Source: Candidatus Wolfebacteria bacterium RIFOXYD12_FULL_48_21 (GTDB lineage Bacteria; Patescibacteriota; Minisyncoccia; UBA6257; UBA9933). Taken from it: a stretch of 54,981 bases of DNA. The stretch covers positions 1 through 54,981 of the forward strand of contig MGIW01000005.1 of NCBI GenBank assembly GCA_001793945.1, given 5' to 3'. Position numbers and translations under genes: made by a program. Of this stretch, positions 22,855 to 31,449 are shown piece after piece. Below the pieces are notes generated by a model, which did not search any database, was not told the DNA's origin, and saw only the letters and a program-made list of their open reading frames with translations. Every line of letters starts with the position of its first letter. Position 1 is the stretch's first letter.

Positions 22855-25335
22855 ATGAAACCAAGCAACATACTGCGGCGCGTATCGATCATGATGCTGG
22901 CGCTGGCAATGGCGGGAAGTGTGCCGTTATCGGCGCTGGCACAAGAAGCGCAAACGCGAGAAAGTTTGCCGTGTTTTGATTTCTATCCATATATGGCGCT
23001 CAAGGTAAAGGCGTCGCTGGCAAAAGATACATATGTGCCGGGAGAATCGGCGCAGCTTGCGCTTGATGTGTATAATGATCACTCAAAAACATCGGTCATG
23101 AACGCAAAGGCATTGTTGCAGGTCCGTAAATATACGCCCGGTTCGACCGAGACCGTTTTGTTGCAGGAAGTGGACCTTGGCGGGGGATTGAGCTACCCGC
23201 ACGGACAGAACAGCACGAACAATTTTACATTTGTGGTGCCTGTATGGTTGCCGAACGGGCTGTATCAGGGTTCGATCGCAATAACGGAAAACGGTTACAA
23301 CATAGCGGGGCTGCCGTTCACGCAAGACAATGTTGGTGCAACTTTTGCGTTTCAAGTAAATGATGGCGGAAATAAAAACGCGGATATCGCATTTATAAAA
23401 GAATCTCAGGCGACCATTAACGGGGAAAGTGCAAGTTCGTTTAGACCGCCGCTTGTCATAACGGAACAGGAGCTGCCGGCAAAGATCATAGTACCGGTGG
23501 TCAATCCGAATGCAAAGCAAATAACTGGGGTTATGACTGCTGAATTGTTCAATTGGGATGAAACGCGAAACAAACTCGCGCAGGATACAAAACAGATGGT
23601 AGTAAATGCGAACGGCAAATCTTCGTTTGAGTTTGCGACGCCTGCGACGCTACAACCGGGTACATATATGGCGCGCATGCGATATGAAGCAAACGGGCAA
23701 AGCGCCATAGCAAAGATCCGATTCTCGGTGCCGGGCATAACGCCGGATGTGTTTTATAGCGGTATCGTTGAGGTTGATGGTGTACAACAGATCGTATCAT
23801 GTGTAGGAAACAATGCACCGGTTTCGGCGGATCCGACCATTGCCGCTACATTGCCGGAAGGGAAGGTGGTCGTTTCGGTGATAGATCCGCAATCCGGCGA
23901 AGTGCTTGCGACAGGCGAGCAAACGGGGGCCATATATCCGGCCCGGACTCCGAAGCTGTATCGTAGCGCGGTGACCGAAGATATGCCGGCGATGATCACG
24001 CTCAAAACGGATGTGTACGACGCGGCGGGTAATTTGTTGATGAGCAAACAGATAACGACGACAAATCCGAAAGCGGCCGAAGAAAAAGGAAATGGTGGCA
24101 TGTTGAATTGGTACACGATCATCGCGATCATCGTTATCGTAGGGGGCGGTATCGCCGGAGCGGCATGGTATTGGAGTAAGAAAAAGGCGGCACTGCCAAC
24201 GGCAATGATCGTACTCTTTGCGATCGCATCGGCGACAGTGCTGGCGGTAACACAGTGGGAGCCGAAAAGCGACATTGCGAACGCACAATCGTTTGCGGAT
24301 GTACCGTCGGCAAGCGCAGTTGTGTTTAACGATGGCGCATGGATGGTTACCGGAAGTTTTAGTGTCGATTACATTGCTCCGTCTGAGGTAAAAGGAGGAG
24401 ATGTGTTTACGGTAACAAAAATAAATCAAGGCGAGGTAACCGAGGCATTTCTTAATAATGCGGATCCACCGTTGGAGTACGGCAGAAATGCGGCATCCAT
24501 AACCTACAGAAGTGGATTGGGGAGAGACAGAAGTTTTACATTTCCGTACGCCGATACATGGGCCAGCGATAACAATGGCGTAATCGCATGTGTTACGGTC
24601 GATGAAAATACGGCGCGATGTACGGTTGATGTAAATAAAAGCGCAAACTTTGGGCAGGGGGCTCCGGTACAACTTGCGCTGCGACGGGATGTGGAAGGGG
24701 TGGAAGCGTTGAACCGAACCAAGACAATCACGGTAAAATCTGTAAAACCCATCGTCGATCTGCGGATAAATGGCAGCGCCGCGCCTATAGCGCTTGAAGT
24801 GCCAAACACTGCCGCAACATTGTCGTGGACGATAGAAAATCCCGCAAGTTCATGTCAATTGACTGGCAGTCTGAATCAAGCGGCATCGCATAACGCAAAT
24901 AATTCCTTGTCGTTGGGAACATTGACGCGCGGAACTGTGGCGCCAGGAAGCGGCAAGACATATTCATATACTATGTCATGTACGAGTCCACAGGGTCTCG
25001 TGTCCGATCCGAAAACAGTATCGGCGACCGTGTGGGAGTATCCGAAATGTTCCGCATTTTCGATCGATCCGTCTATGATAACATTGCCGGATTCCGCGAC
25101 CGCATCGTGGTTATGCAACTATGTGAATCGGTGCGAGATCACAAACAACAAAGATGCGTCTATCGTAGGGTTGACCGTGACCGGGAAGCAATCGTCCGGC
25201 GAAGCCGAGTTGCGTCCGACGGCAAGCACGCAATATACGATGACCTGTAATGGATTGGATGGAACGACAACATCGTCTGTCAGCGTGCAGATAGAAGGAG
25301 AAGACGGAAGAAGAATCCGCGAGGACCTTCCCTGA
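22855..25335 (+). CDS. Large secreted or membrane-anchored surface protein
   Basis: 826 residues. A signal peptide (ISIMMLALAMAGSVPLSALAQ) is followed by beta-rich, Thr/Asn-rich sequence with Ig-like features (YVPGESAQLALDVYNDH). A central pair of hydrophobic segments (about residues 415-470, WYTIIAIIVIVGGGIAG and PTAMIVLFAIASATVLAV) would cross the membrane twice. The C-terminal ~350 residues are again beta-rich with cysteines in pairs (SSCQLTG, MSCTSP, WLCNY, MTCNG). It may be a cell-surface adhesion or pilus-related protein. No SD. Confidence 0.6.
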   Translation: MKPSNILRRVSIMMLALAMAGSVPLSALAQEAQTRESLPCFDFYPYMALKVKASLAKDTYVPGESAQLALDVYNDHSKTSVMNAKALLQVRKYTPGSTETVLLQEVDLGGGLSYPHGQNSTNNFTFVVPVWLPNGLYQGSIAITENGYNIAGLPFTQDNVGATFAFQVNDGGNKNADIAFIKESQATINGESASSFRPPLVITEQELPAKIIVPVVNPNAKQITGVMTAELFNWDETRNKLAQDTKQMVVNANGKSSFEFATPATLQPGTYMARMRYEANGQSAIAKIRFSVPGITPDVFYSGIVEVDGVQQIVSCVGNNAPVSADPTIAATLPEGKVVVSVIDPQSGEVLATGEQTGAIYPARTPKLYRSAVTEDMPAMITLKTDVYDAAGNLLMSKQITTTNPKAAEEKGNGGMLNWYTIIAIIVIVGGGIAGAAWYWSKKKAALPTAMIVLFAIASATVLAVTQWEPKSDIANAQSFADVPSASAVVFNDGAWMVTGSFSVDYIAPSEVKGGDVFTVTKINQGEVTEAFLNNADPPLEYGRNAASITYRSGLGRDRSFTFPYADTWASDNNGVIACVTVDENTARCTVDVNKSANFGQGAPVQLALRRDVEGVEALNRTKTITVKSVKPIVDLRINGSAAPIALEVPNTAATLSWTIENPASSCQLTGSLNQAASHNANNSLSLGTLTRGTVAPGSGKTYSYTMSCTSPQGLVSDPKTVSATVWEYPKCSAFSIDPSMITLPDSATASWLCNYVNRCEITNNKDASIVGLTVTGKQSSGEAELRPTASTQYTMTCNGLDGTTTSSVSVQIEGEDGRRIREDLP

Positions 25336-25346
25336 TCTCAGTGATA

Positions 25347-25378
25347 TAAAACGCCGGTCTTTGACCGGCGTTTTTATT
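25347..25378 (+). terminator. Intrinsic terminator
   Basis: AAAACGCCGGTC and GACCGGCGTTTTT arms with a T run. Confidence 0.9.
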
Positions 25379-25493
25379 GTAAAAATAGGGTATTTTATAC
25401 AGCTCCCGGCGGGGCGGAAGCGGAAATAACAAATGGGGAAACTGGAGTTTTCTGTGCACTGTGAACCGTTGACCGTGGACGGCCCCAAACCTC

Positions 25494-25521
25494 TTGACAA
25501 GGGGTTAAATCTCTATATAAT
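25494..25521 (+). promoter_or_regulatory. rRNA promoter
   Basis: Consensus TTGACA (25494-25499), a 16-nt spacer and TATAAT (25516-25521). The 16S leader begins about 7 nt on. Confidence 0.9.
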
Positions 25522-25589
25522 GGCTAATACTGTCTGAGAGAAGTGACCAGCTATTTGTAAACCGAATAACATCGATGTGAGTCGATGAA

Positions 25590-25619
25590 GAAGAACATCC
25601 AAAGTTTTTTTAGTTGTCC
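25590..25619 (+). other. 16S processing stalk, 5' arm
   Basis: GAAGAACATCCAAA followed by a T run and AGTTGTCC pairs with 27260-27289 on the other side of the 16S gene, with few mismatches. This is the RNase III-type precursor stem. Confidence 0.8.
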
Positions 25620-25680
25620 AATGATAAAGGATTAGGAGTTGATTTACGAAAGCAGTTCGATGTTTTCGTGGATCATTTTC

Positions 25681-27202
25681 TATAATGAGGGTTTGATCCT
25701 GGCCCAGGATGAACGCTGGCGGCGTGGATAAGGCATGCAAGTCGAACGAACCCTTCGGGGTTAGTGGCGAACGAGTTAGTAACGCCTTGGTACTTACCGT
25801 ATAGTCAAGAATAACCAGCCGAAAGGTTGGCTAATACTTGATAGTCTCGAAAGAGTAAAGGAGCAATCCGCTATACGATAGGCCTAGGTCCTATCAGCTA
25901 GTTGGTAAGGTAACTGCTTACCAAGGCTACGACGGGTAGGGGGAGTGAGAGCTTGACCCCCAACGACGGCACTGAGACACGGGCCGTACACCTACGGGTG
26001 GCAGCAGTCGAGAATATTCCACAATGGGCGAAAGCCTGATGGAGCGACGCCGCGTGCAGGAAGAAGGCCTTCGGGTTGTAAACTGCTTTTCTAGGAGAAA
26101 AAGTCTGGCCAATTGTGCTCGCTAATTTCGGTTAGTGGGTGCAATTGGCTAGATTGATGGTACCTTAGGAATAAGGGGTTGCTAACTTCGTGCCAGCAGC
26201 AGCGGTAATACGAAGACCCCAAGCGTTATCCGGATTTATTGGGCGTAAAGAGAGAGCAGGAGGTTTGGTGCGTCTGTTGTTAAATCCCACCGCTCAACGG
26301 TGGAACTGCAATGGATACGACCAGACTAGAGGATACTAGAGGTTACTGGAACACACAGTGTAGGGGTGAAATCCGTTGATATTGTGTGGAACACCAAAGG
26401 CGAAGGCATGTAACTGGAGTATTCCTGACTCTGAGTCTCGAAAGCGTGGGGAGCAAAAAGGATTAGATACCCTTGTAGTCCACGCCGTAAATGATGTTCA
26501 CTAGCTATCGGAAGTATCGACCCTTTCGGTGGCGAAGCTAACGCGTTAAGTGAACCGCCTGGGAAGTACGGTCGCAAGACTAAAACTCAAAGGAATAGAC
26601 GGGGACTCGCACAAGCGGTGGATCATGTGGTTTAATTCGATGGTACACGAGGAACCTTACCAGGGCTTGAAATTCTACTGAATGCGGTTGGAAACGATCG
26701 AGGCTTAAGATTTATCTTTGGCAGTAGGACAGGTGCTGCACGGTCGTCGTCAGCTCGTGGCGTGAGCTGTTCCCTTAAGTGGGGTAACGAGCGCAACCCT
26801 CGTCCTGTGTTACAAGTGTCACAGGAGACTGTCCGCTTTAAGCGGAAGGAAGGTGGGGATGACGTCAGATCAGCGTGGCCCTTTGATGCCCTGGGCTACA
26901 CACATGATACAATGGTCAAGACAAAGGGTTGCCAAGCCGTAAGGCGGAGCTAATCTCAAAAACTTGGCCTCAGTTCGGATTGAGGGCTGAAACTCGCCCT
27001 CATGAAGTTGGAATCGCTAGTAATCGTGGATCAGATATGCCACGGTGAATACGTTCTCGAGTCCTGTACTCACCGCCCGTCACACCAAGGGAGCTGGTAG
27101 CGGATAGAGTCTCACCTAGCGTGGGATGAGTTCGAGATCAGTGACAGGGGTGAAGTCGTAACAAGGCACGCGTAGCGGAAGCTGTGCGTAGATTAATTAA
27201 AT
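25681..27202 (+). rRNA. rrs: 16S ribosomal RNA
   Basis: About 1,520 nt from the GAGGGTTTGATCCTGG start through universal segments (GTGCCAGCAGCAGCGGTAAT, GATTAGATACCCTTGTAGTC, the CAACGAGCGCAACCCTC equivalent, GAAGTCGTAACAAGG). Helix 45 is intact (ACGCGTAGC-GGAA-GCTGTGCGT). After it the sequence reads AGATTAATTAAAT, where bacteria normally have GGATCACCTCCTT, so the anti-SD CCTCC is absent. No 23S, 5S or tRNA gene follows; a terminator ends the transcript about 145 nt later. Ends are by homology, not experiment. Confidence 0.97.
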
Positions 27203-27259
27203 ATTTTTAGAGTCGGTTTTTAATGGTTTTGATCGTGGAGCCATAAGTCACGATTCTTT

Positions 27260-27289
27260 GGACGACTAAAAAAGGTTTGGATGTTCTTC
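27260..27289 (+). other. 16S processing stalk, 3' arm
   Basis: GGACGACT, an A run, GGTTTGGATGTTCTTC. It complements 25590-25619. Confidence 0.8.
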
Positions 27290-27312
27290 ATTATTATTCG
27301 GTTTGTAGACAG

Positions 27313-27349
27313 TATTAAAAAACAGATGAGTGGTCATCTGTTTTTTAAT
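27313..27349 (+). terminator. Terminator of the 16S transcript
   Basis: ATTAAAAAACAGATGA and TCATCTGTTTTTTAAT arms around GTGG. Confidence 0.92.
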
Positions 27350-27375
27350 TCGTGGATTTTTATAATTGTTTTTGT

Positions 27376-27462
27376 ATTGTCATTCCGAGTGGAGTGGTAC
27401 TCCACGGAATCGAGGAATCTGCAATGCATTGTCATTCCCGTGAAAACGGGAATCCATTTCAA
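27376..27462. repeat. Dispersed palindromic repeats, two units
   Basis: GTCATTCCGAGTGGAGTGGT (with GTGGAGTGGTACTCCAC) and GTCATTCCCGTGAAAACGGG with AATCCA. Confidence 0.7.
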
Positions 27463-27490
27463 TAAAAAAAGCGGCCATTGCTGGCCGCCC
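27463..27490 (-). terminator. Terminator of the small membrane protein gene
   Basis: On the minus strand GCGGCCAGCAATGGCCGC is followed by seven T. Confidence 0.85.
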
Positions 27491-27495
27491 GGGGC

Positions 27496-27744
27496 TTACC
27501 ATGGAGCACCGCTTAAGAGGGCTTTGCGGATCATCCTTAAGGTTAGGCGCTCTCCATGGTTTAGATACAGGGCGTTGCCAATGAAGAATAAAATGACGTA
27601 GATCATTATATAGAGTGCAAATACTTCATTGGCTCGGAATGATCCTCTGTCAGAAAGTTGGCACAGGATGCCGACCATAAATACGAGTATGGCCGCGATA
27701 TAACTCGCCGGCCAAACAACATTCTTCAGATAATTGAGTATCAT
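27496..27744 (-). CDS. Small membrane protein, unknown
   Basis: 82 residues with two clear transmembrane segments (VVWPASYIAAILVFMVGIL and ALYIMIYVILFFIGNALYL) and a basic C-terminus (RLTLRMIRKALLSG). The family is not recognised. It has a perfect promoter, a good SD (AAAGGAG, 7 nt before ATG) and a terminator, so it is very likely expressed. The SD sets it apart from the conserved genes nearby. Confidence 0.65.
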   Translation of the reverse strand: MILNYLKNVVWPASYIAAILVFMVGILCQLSDRGSFRANEVFALYIMIYVILFFIGNALYLNHGERLTLRMIRKALLSGAPW

Positions 27745-27806
27745 ATCCCACTCCTTTTAATATTATGCCCGAAGGCTTGGTAAGGTTCCAAACTGTTTAT
27801 AAATAT

Positions 27807-27835
27807 ATTATACACCCAATATATATATTTGTCAA
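27807..27835 (-). promoter_or_regulatory. Consensus promoter of the small membrane protein
   Basis: On the minus strand TTGACA (27830-27835), 17 nt, TATAAT (27807-27812): a perfect match to the sigma-70 consensus. Confidence 0.9.
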
Positions 27836-27894
27836 GGGACTAAAAAGGGCATAAAACAGGGGATTTTATGCCGCCTCCGGCGGAAAGTTGAACT

Positions 27895-28075
27895 GGATCC
27901 CGGGTCAAGCCCGGGATGACAGCCTATTGCATTGTCATTCCGAGCCCGTTCGACAAGCTCAGGATAAACTCCGCAGTACTCTGCGAAGTCGAGGAATCTG
28001 TAGTAAAAAACGGATCTCTCGTCCGCCCGCTGGCGGATCGGGTGACAATGCGCGAGAATGACAAAAGTTATTCAT
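27895..28075. repeat. Dispersed palindromic repeats
   Basis: GGATCCCGGGTCAAGCCCGG with GATGACA, then a GTCATTCCGAGCCCGTTCGA unit very like 17386-17515. The 27745-28277 gap holds only the promoter above, these repeats and the heptamer tract. Confidence 0.7.
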
Positions 28076-28077
28076 GT

Positions 28078-28225
28078 CGCAAGTAGCATAATACAAGTAG
28101 TATGTAGCAAGTAGCATGAAACATGTCGCATGTAGTATGTGGCAAGTAGAATGTAGTATGTAGTATGTCCCACATCTCACCCCTCATACCTCACATCTCC
28201 CATCTCCCACCCCATACCCCATGTT
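28078..28225. repeat. Long heptanucleotide repeat tract
   Basis: About twenty consecutive degenerate heptamers in phase: TAGTATG, TAGCAAG, TAGCATG, AAACATG, TCGCATG and so on, then CCTCACA/TCTCCCA types. No reading frame. Confidence 0.75.
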
Positions 28226-28277
28226 GTTGGTTACTCAAAGTATGATATACTATACAAATAGATAGACATTTACCGCT

Positions 28278-28694
28278 ATGCAGAAGATCTTACTCGTTGA
28301 AGACGACCCATTTTTGTCATCATTGCTGAAGAATCGACTCCAAAAGGAGGGTTTTGAGGTTATTCACGCTCGCGATGGCGAAGAAGCACTTACTGCGTTG
28401 CGCACTACGCCGGTTCAACTGGCTCTTTTGGATATCATCTTGCCGAAGCGTTCGGGGTTTGAGGTCATGGAAGAGATCAGAACGGACATGCAGGTAAAGC
28501 TGAGCAATGCCAATCTTTCGATTATTATTATTTCCAACCTCGGACAGCCGGAAGACATGCAGCGGGGGAAGGAACTGGGTGCGATAGAATATTTCGTGAA
28601 GGCAAAAACATCCATCGACGATCTGGTGGGGCGCATAAAAGAATTTGCCGCGGGCGCGACATCTGAAGCGCCGACACCAGCACCTTCTGCATAA
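28278..28694 (+). CDS. Receiver-only response regulator
   Basis: 138 residues with a single CheY-like receiver: acidic pair LVEDDPF near residues 6-12, phospho-acceptor LALLDIILPK (Asp near residue 54), Thr/Ser strand SIIIISNLG and lysine in YFVKAKTS. A short Ala/Pro tail (SEAPTPAPSA) replaces any output domain. It precedes the type IV pilus operon and could regulate piliation through protein contacts, or receive phosphate from the orphan kinase at 2849; both are inference. Confidence 0.88.
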   Translation: MQKILLVEDDPFLSSLLKNRLQKEGFEVIHARDGEEALTALRTTPVQLALLDIILPKRSGFEVMEEIRTDMQVKLSNANLSIIIISNLGQPEDMQRGKELGAIEYFVKAKTSIDDLVGRIKEFAAGATSEAPTPAPSA

Positions 28695-28708
28695 TAGAAC
28701 AAAGCGTT

Positions 28709-28735
28709 ATCCCGTCGCAGGACGGGATTTTTTGT
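28709..28735 (+). terminator. Intrinsic terminator
   Basis: ATCCCGTC GCAG GACGGGAT followed by six T (including the last T of the stem). Confidence 0.88.
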
Positions 28736-28909
28736 GCCTGTCGTTCGCAAAGGGACTTACATTGATTTTTAAAATCATGTATAATAAAACAATTCAAGGA
28801 AAGGTCGGATGCGCTACTATAAAAAGCGTACATATTGGATCTTAAAGCTAAGCGCGCGATGCAGCGCGCGGTGCAATACATATAAAATATAATAAATAAA
28901 AATAAAAAC

Positions 28910-29461
28910 ATGAATAAATCACAAAAAGGTTTTACATTGCTTGAACTCTTGATCGTTATTGCGATCTTGGCCGTGCTCGCAACGGTTGCGGTACTCGTTA
29001 TCAATCCGGTTGAATATTTGCGTCAGGCGCGCGATAGCCAGCGCGTTGGCGATCTTGCGTCGGTAAAAGGTGCAATTGACCTTTACTTGACCACCGCAAC
29101 TACCCCTGACTTGACTGTCGGCGTTTCCGGCAACGCGGCCCGTTGTATGGTAGGAATCGTGTCTCCGTTTACCTTGGCGTGTACGACAAACGCGACTCGC
29201 ACGGTTGATGGTGCTGGCTGGGTGTTGGTGAACCTTGCATCGCTTTCGGGCGGTTCTCCGTTGGCCACGCTTCCGCAGGATCCGACCAACGACGCTACCC
29301 ATTTCTATGCATATGCCGCGGCTGAATCTACGAATACATATGAGCTGAATGCAAAAATGGAAAGCGTCAAGTTCGGAACCGATCAGGACTTGGATGGAAA
29401 GGATGGTGGAAACCAGGCGACATGGTATGAAATAGGAAACGATCCGGCATTGGATCTCTGA
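28910..29461 (+). CDS. Type IV pilin (PilA/GspG-like major pilin)
   Basis: 183 residues. A short leader MNKSQKG precedes the prepilin cleavage site, then FTLLELLIVIAILAVLATVA with the Glu at mature position 5. The globular domain has two cysteines (RCMVG, LACTTN) about 13 residues apart. It is cleaved and methylated by a PilD peptidase not found in this window. It is probably the major pilin because it has its own terminator. No SD. Confidence 0.9.
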   Translation: MNKSQKGFTLLELLIVIAILAVLATVAVLVINPVEYLRQARDSQRVGDLASVKGAIDLYLTTATTPDLTVGVSGNAARCMVGIVSPFTLACTTNATRTVDGAGWVLVNLASLSGGSPLATLPQDPTNDATHFYAYAAAESTNTYELNAKMESVKFGTDQDLDGKDGGNQATWYEIGNDPALDL

Positions 29462-29463
29462 TA

Positions 29464-29502
29464 TGAACAAAAACACCCGAACTGCGGGTGTTTTTGTTTT
29501 TG
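29464..29502 (+). terminator. Intrinsic terminator after the pilin gene
   Basis: AAAAACACCCG and CGGGTGTTTTT arms around AACTG. Confidence 0.9.
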
Positions 29503-29561
29503 GAGGAGGTGGTCTTTTCTGATATAATGATACTAAATCTAATGAATCAGTTCCGAATATG

Positions 29562-29660
29562 TGTCATCCCCGCGGGTGAGGGCCTGTCCTCGACTCGATC
29601 GGGGACGGGGATCCAGTATTATATAGATTCCTCCGCCAGCTGGCGGACGGGAATGACAAA
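29562..29660. repeat. Dispersed palindromic repeats
   Basis: GTCATCCCCGCGGGTGAGGG with a GTCCTCGACTCGATCGGGGAC stem, then CCGCCAGCTGGCGG. The first unit resembles the repeat inside the EndoQ gene. Confidence 0.7.
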
Positions 29661-29698
29661 AAGGAATGAATTAATTAGTGATGGTATAAAAACACTAT

Positions 29699-31405
29699 AT
29701 GCAGATCCCGGTGCAAAAATTAAAGGAGTTGATCGTAAGCGAAGGATTGATCACTCCGGAGATATTCGATTCGATCGTACAGGAATCGCAACGATTGAAT
29801 CAGAAGGTGGAAGATATTCTTGTTTCGCGCGGAATCATTTCCTCCGATTATTTTTATGCGCTTTTGTCGCGTCATATCGGCATTGAATTGGCGAATCTAA
29901 GTACGATTCCCATCGATGAAGCGGTGCTGGCTTTGGTATCGCTTGACCTGGCAAGGCAAAAAGGAGTCGTTGCATTCAGGCGAGAGGCGGATGGCTCGAT
30001 TGCCGTGGCCATGGAAGATCCGAGCGATCTAAAAACGATCGAGTTTTTGGAGCGGCACTTGAAGGTACGCGTGAAACCGTTTTTGGCGAAATCGGGCGAC
30101 TTGGAAAAGGGGTTCGCTATTTATAACCGCGCCTTGTCGCAGGATTTTAAGCGGACGATCGAAGAAAATATAAAAAAGAGTCTCGAGGTAAAAGGGGATA
30201 AGGTCGAAGATGTGGCGGCGGCATTGCCGATCGTTGCGATCGTCGATAATTTTTTGTCCTATGCGCTGTCGGCCCATGCATCCGATATTCATATAGAAAT
30301 GCTTGAAACCTCTGTGTTGGTCCGGTTCCGTATCGACGGTATTTTGCATGAAGTCACGCGCATCCCAAAAGATGTAGAGTTGCCCATCGTGGCACGCATC
30401 AAGTTGCTTGCCGGGCTGAAAATCGACGAACATTACAAGCCGCAAGACGGTCGCATGCGGTACCGGGTAGGGGATGAAATAACCGATGTTCGTGTTTCCA
30501 TTATGCCGACCTTATATGGCGAAAAAATCGTCATGCGCTTGTTGCCTGCGGGGCAAAAACCGTTGGCGCTCGAAGAAATAGGCATGCTCGACGACATGGT
30601 AAAGATCGTCGAAGAGGCGCTTAAAAAGAGCTTCGGTATGGTGGTTTCGTGCGGTCCGACCGGTTCCGGTAAAACGACCACACTGTATTCCATTTTAAAC
30701 ATGCTTAATAAGCCGGAGGTAAACATGGTTACGGTCGAAGATCCGATCGAATATCACATTCAGTATGTCAATCAAACGCAGATCAACCCCATGGCGGGGG
30801 TAACATTCGCGAGCGCGCTACGCGCATTTCTTCGCCAAGATCCGAACATCATCTTGGTGGGCGAGATCCGCGACGAAGAAACCGCGGAAATATCGGTGCA
30901 CGCGGCACTTACCGGACATATTCTACTGTCTTCACTGCATACGAATGATGCCGCCACAGCTGTGCCGCGCTTGATCGACATGAAGGTGCCGCCGTTTTTG
31001 ATCGCCGCGGTATTGAATTTGATCATCGCCCAACGCTTGGTCCGCAAGATCTGCGTAAGCTGCATTGAATCGTTCGCGCCGACGCCGGATATCTTGGAAA
31101 TATTGAAACACGCACATGAAGAGTTAGGGATAGGCGATGAGCGGCCGATGCCAAAGACATTGTATCGCGGCCGTGGTTGTCCGGTGTGTGGATTTACGGG
31201 GTACAAGGGGCGCATGGGTATTTTTGAAGTATTGGAGATCGATAATGATGTACGAAGCATTGTTGGTTCACCCGAGTTTTCACTCGACGCGTTGATGACA
31301 CTGGCGAAGCAGAAGAATATGGTCACTATGTTCGAAGACGGCGTGCGCAAGGCCGAGTTGGGTATGACGACCATGGAAGAAGTGCTCAGGGTAATACGGG
31401 AATAA
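29699..31405 (+). CDS. pilB: Type IV pilus assembly ATPase PilB
   Basis: 568 residues. An N-terminal MshEN-type domain (LKELIVSEGLITPEIF...RHIGIEL) is followed by the secretion ATPase with Walker A GPTGSGKTTT, an Asp box (VTVEDPIEY), Walker B (IILVGEIRDEETAE), a His box (TGHILLSSLHTNDA) and a tetracysteine zinc motif (CVSC...CPVC). It powers pilus extension at the inner face of the membrane. No PilT retraction ATPase is in the window. TATAAA lies 9 nt before the ATG; no SD. Confidence 0.95.
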   Translation: MQIPVQKLKELIVSEGLITPEIFDSIVQESQRLNQKVEDILVSRGIISSDYFYALLSRHIGIELANLSTIPIDEAVLALVSLDLARQKGVVAFRREADGSIAVAMEDPSDLKTIEFLERHLKVRVKPFLAKSGDLEKGFAIYNRALSQDFKRTIEENIKKSLEVKGDKVEDVAAALPIVAIVDNFLSYALSAHASDIHIEMLETSVLVRFRIDGILHEVTRIPKDVELPIVARIKLLAGLKIDEHYKPQDGRMRYRVGDEITDVRVSIMPTLYGEKIVMRLLPAGQKPLALEEIGMLDDMVKIVEEALKKSFGMVVSCGPTGSGKTTTLYSILNMLNKPEVNMVTVEDPIEYHIQYVNQTQINPMAGVTFASALRAFLRQDPNIILVGEIRDEETAEISVHAALTGHILLSSLHTNDAATAVPRLIDMKVPPFLIAAVLNLIIAQRLVRKICVSCIESFAPTPDILEILKHAHEELGIGDERPMPKTLYRGRGCPVCGFTGYKGRMGIFEVLEIDNDVRSIVGSPEFSLDALMTLAKQKNMVTMFEDGVRKAELGMTTMEEVLRVIRE

Positions 31406-31409
31406 CTCT

Positions 31410-31449
31410 GTAATTTCAAATTTGAAATTTAAAATTTTAAATTAAACTG
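31410..31449. repeat. Heptanucleotide repeat tract (TCAAATT type)
   Basis: TCAAATT, TGAAATT, TAAAATT, TTAAATT in phase between pilB and pilC. Confidence 0.6.
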
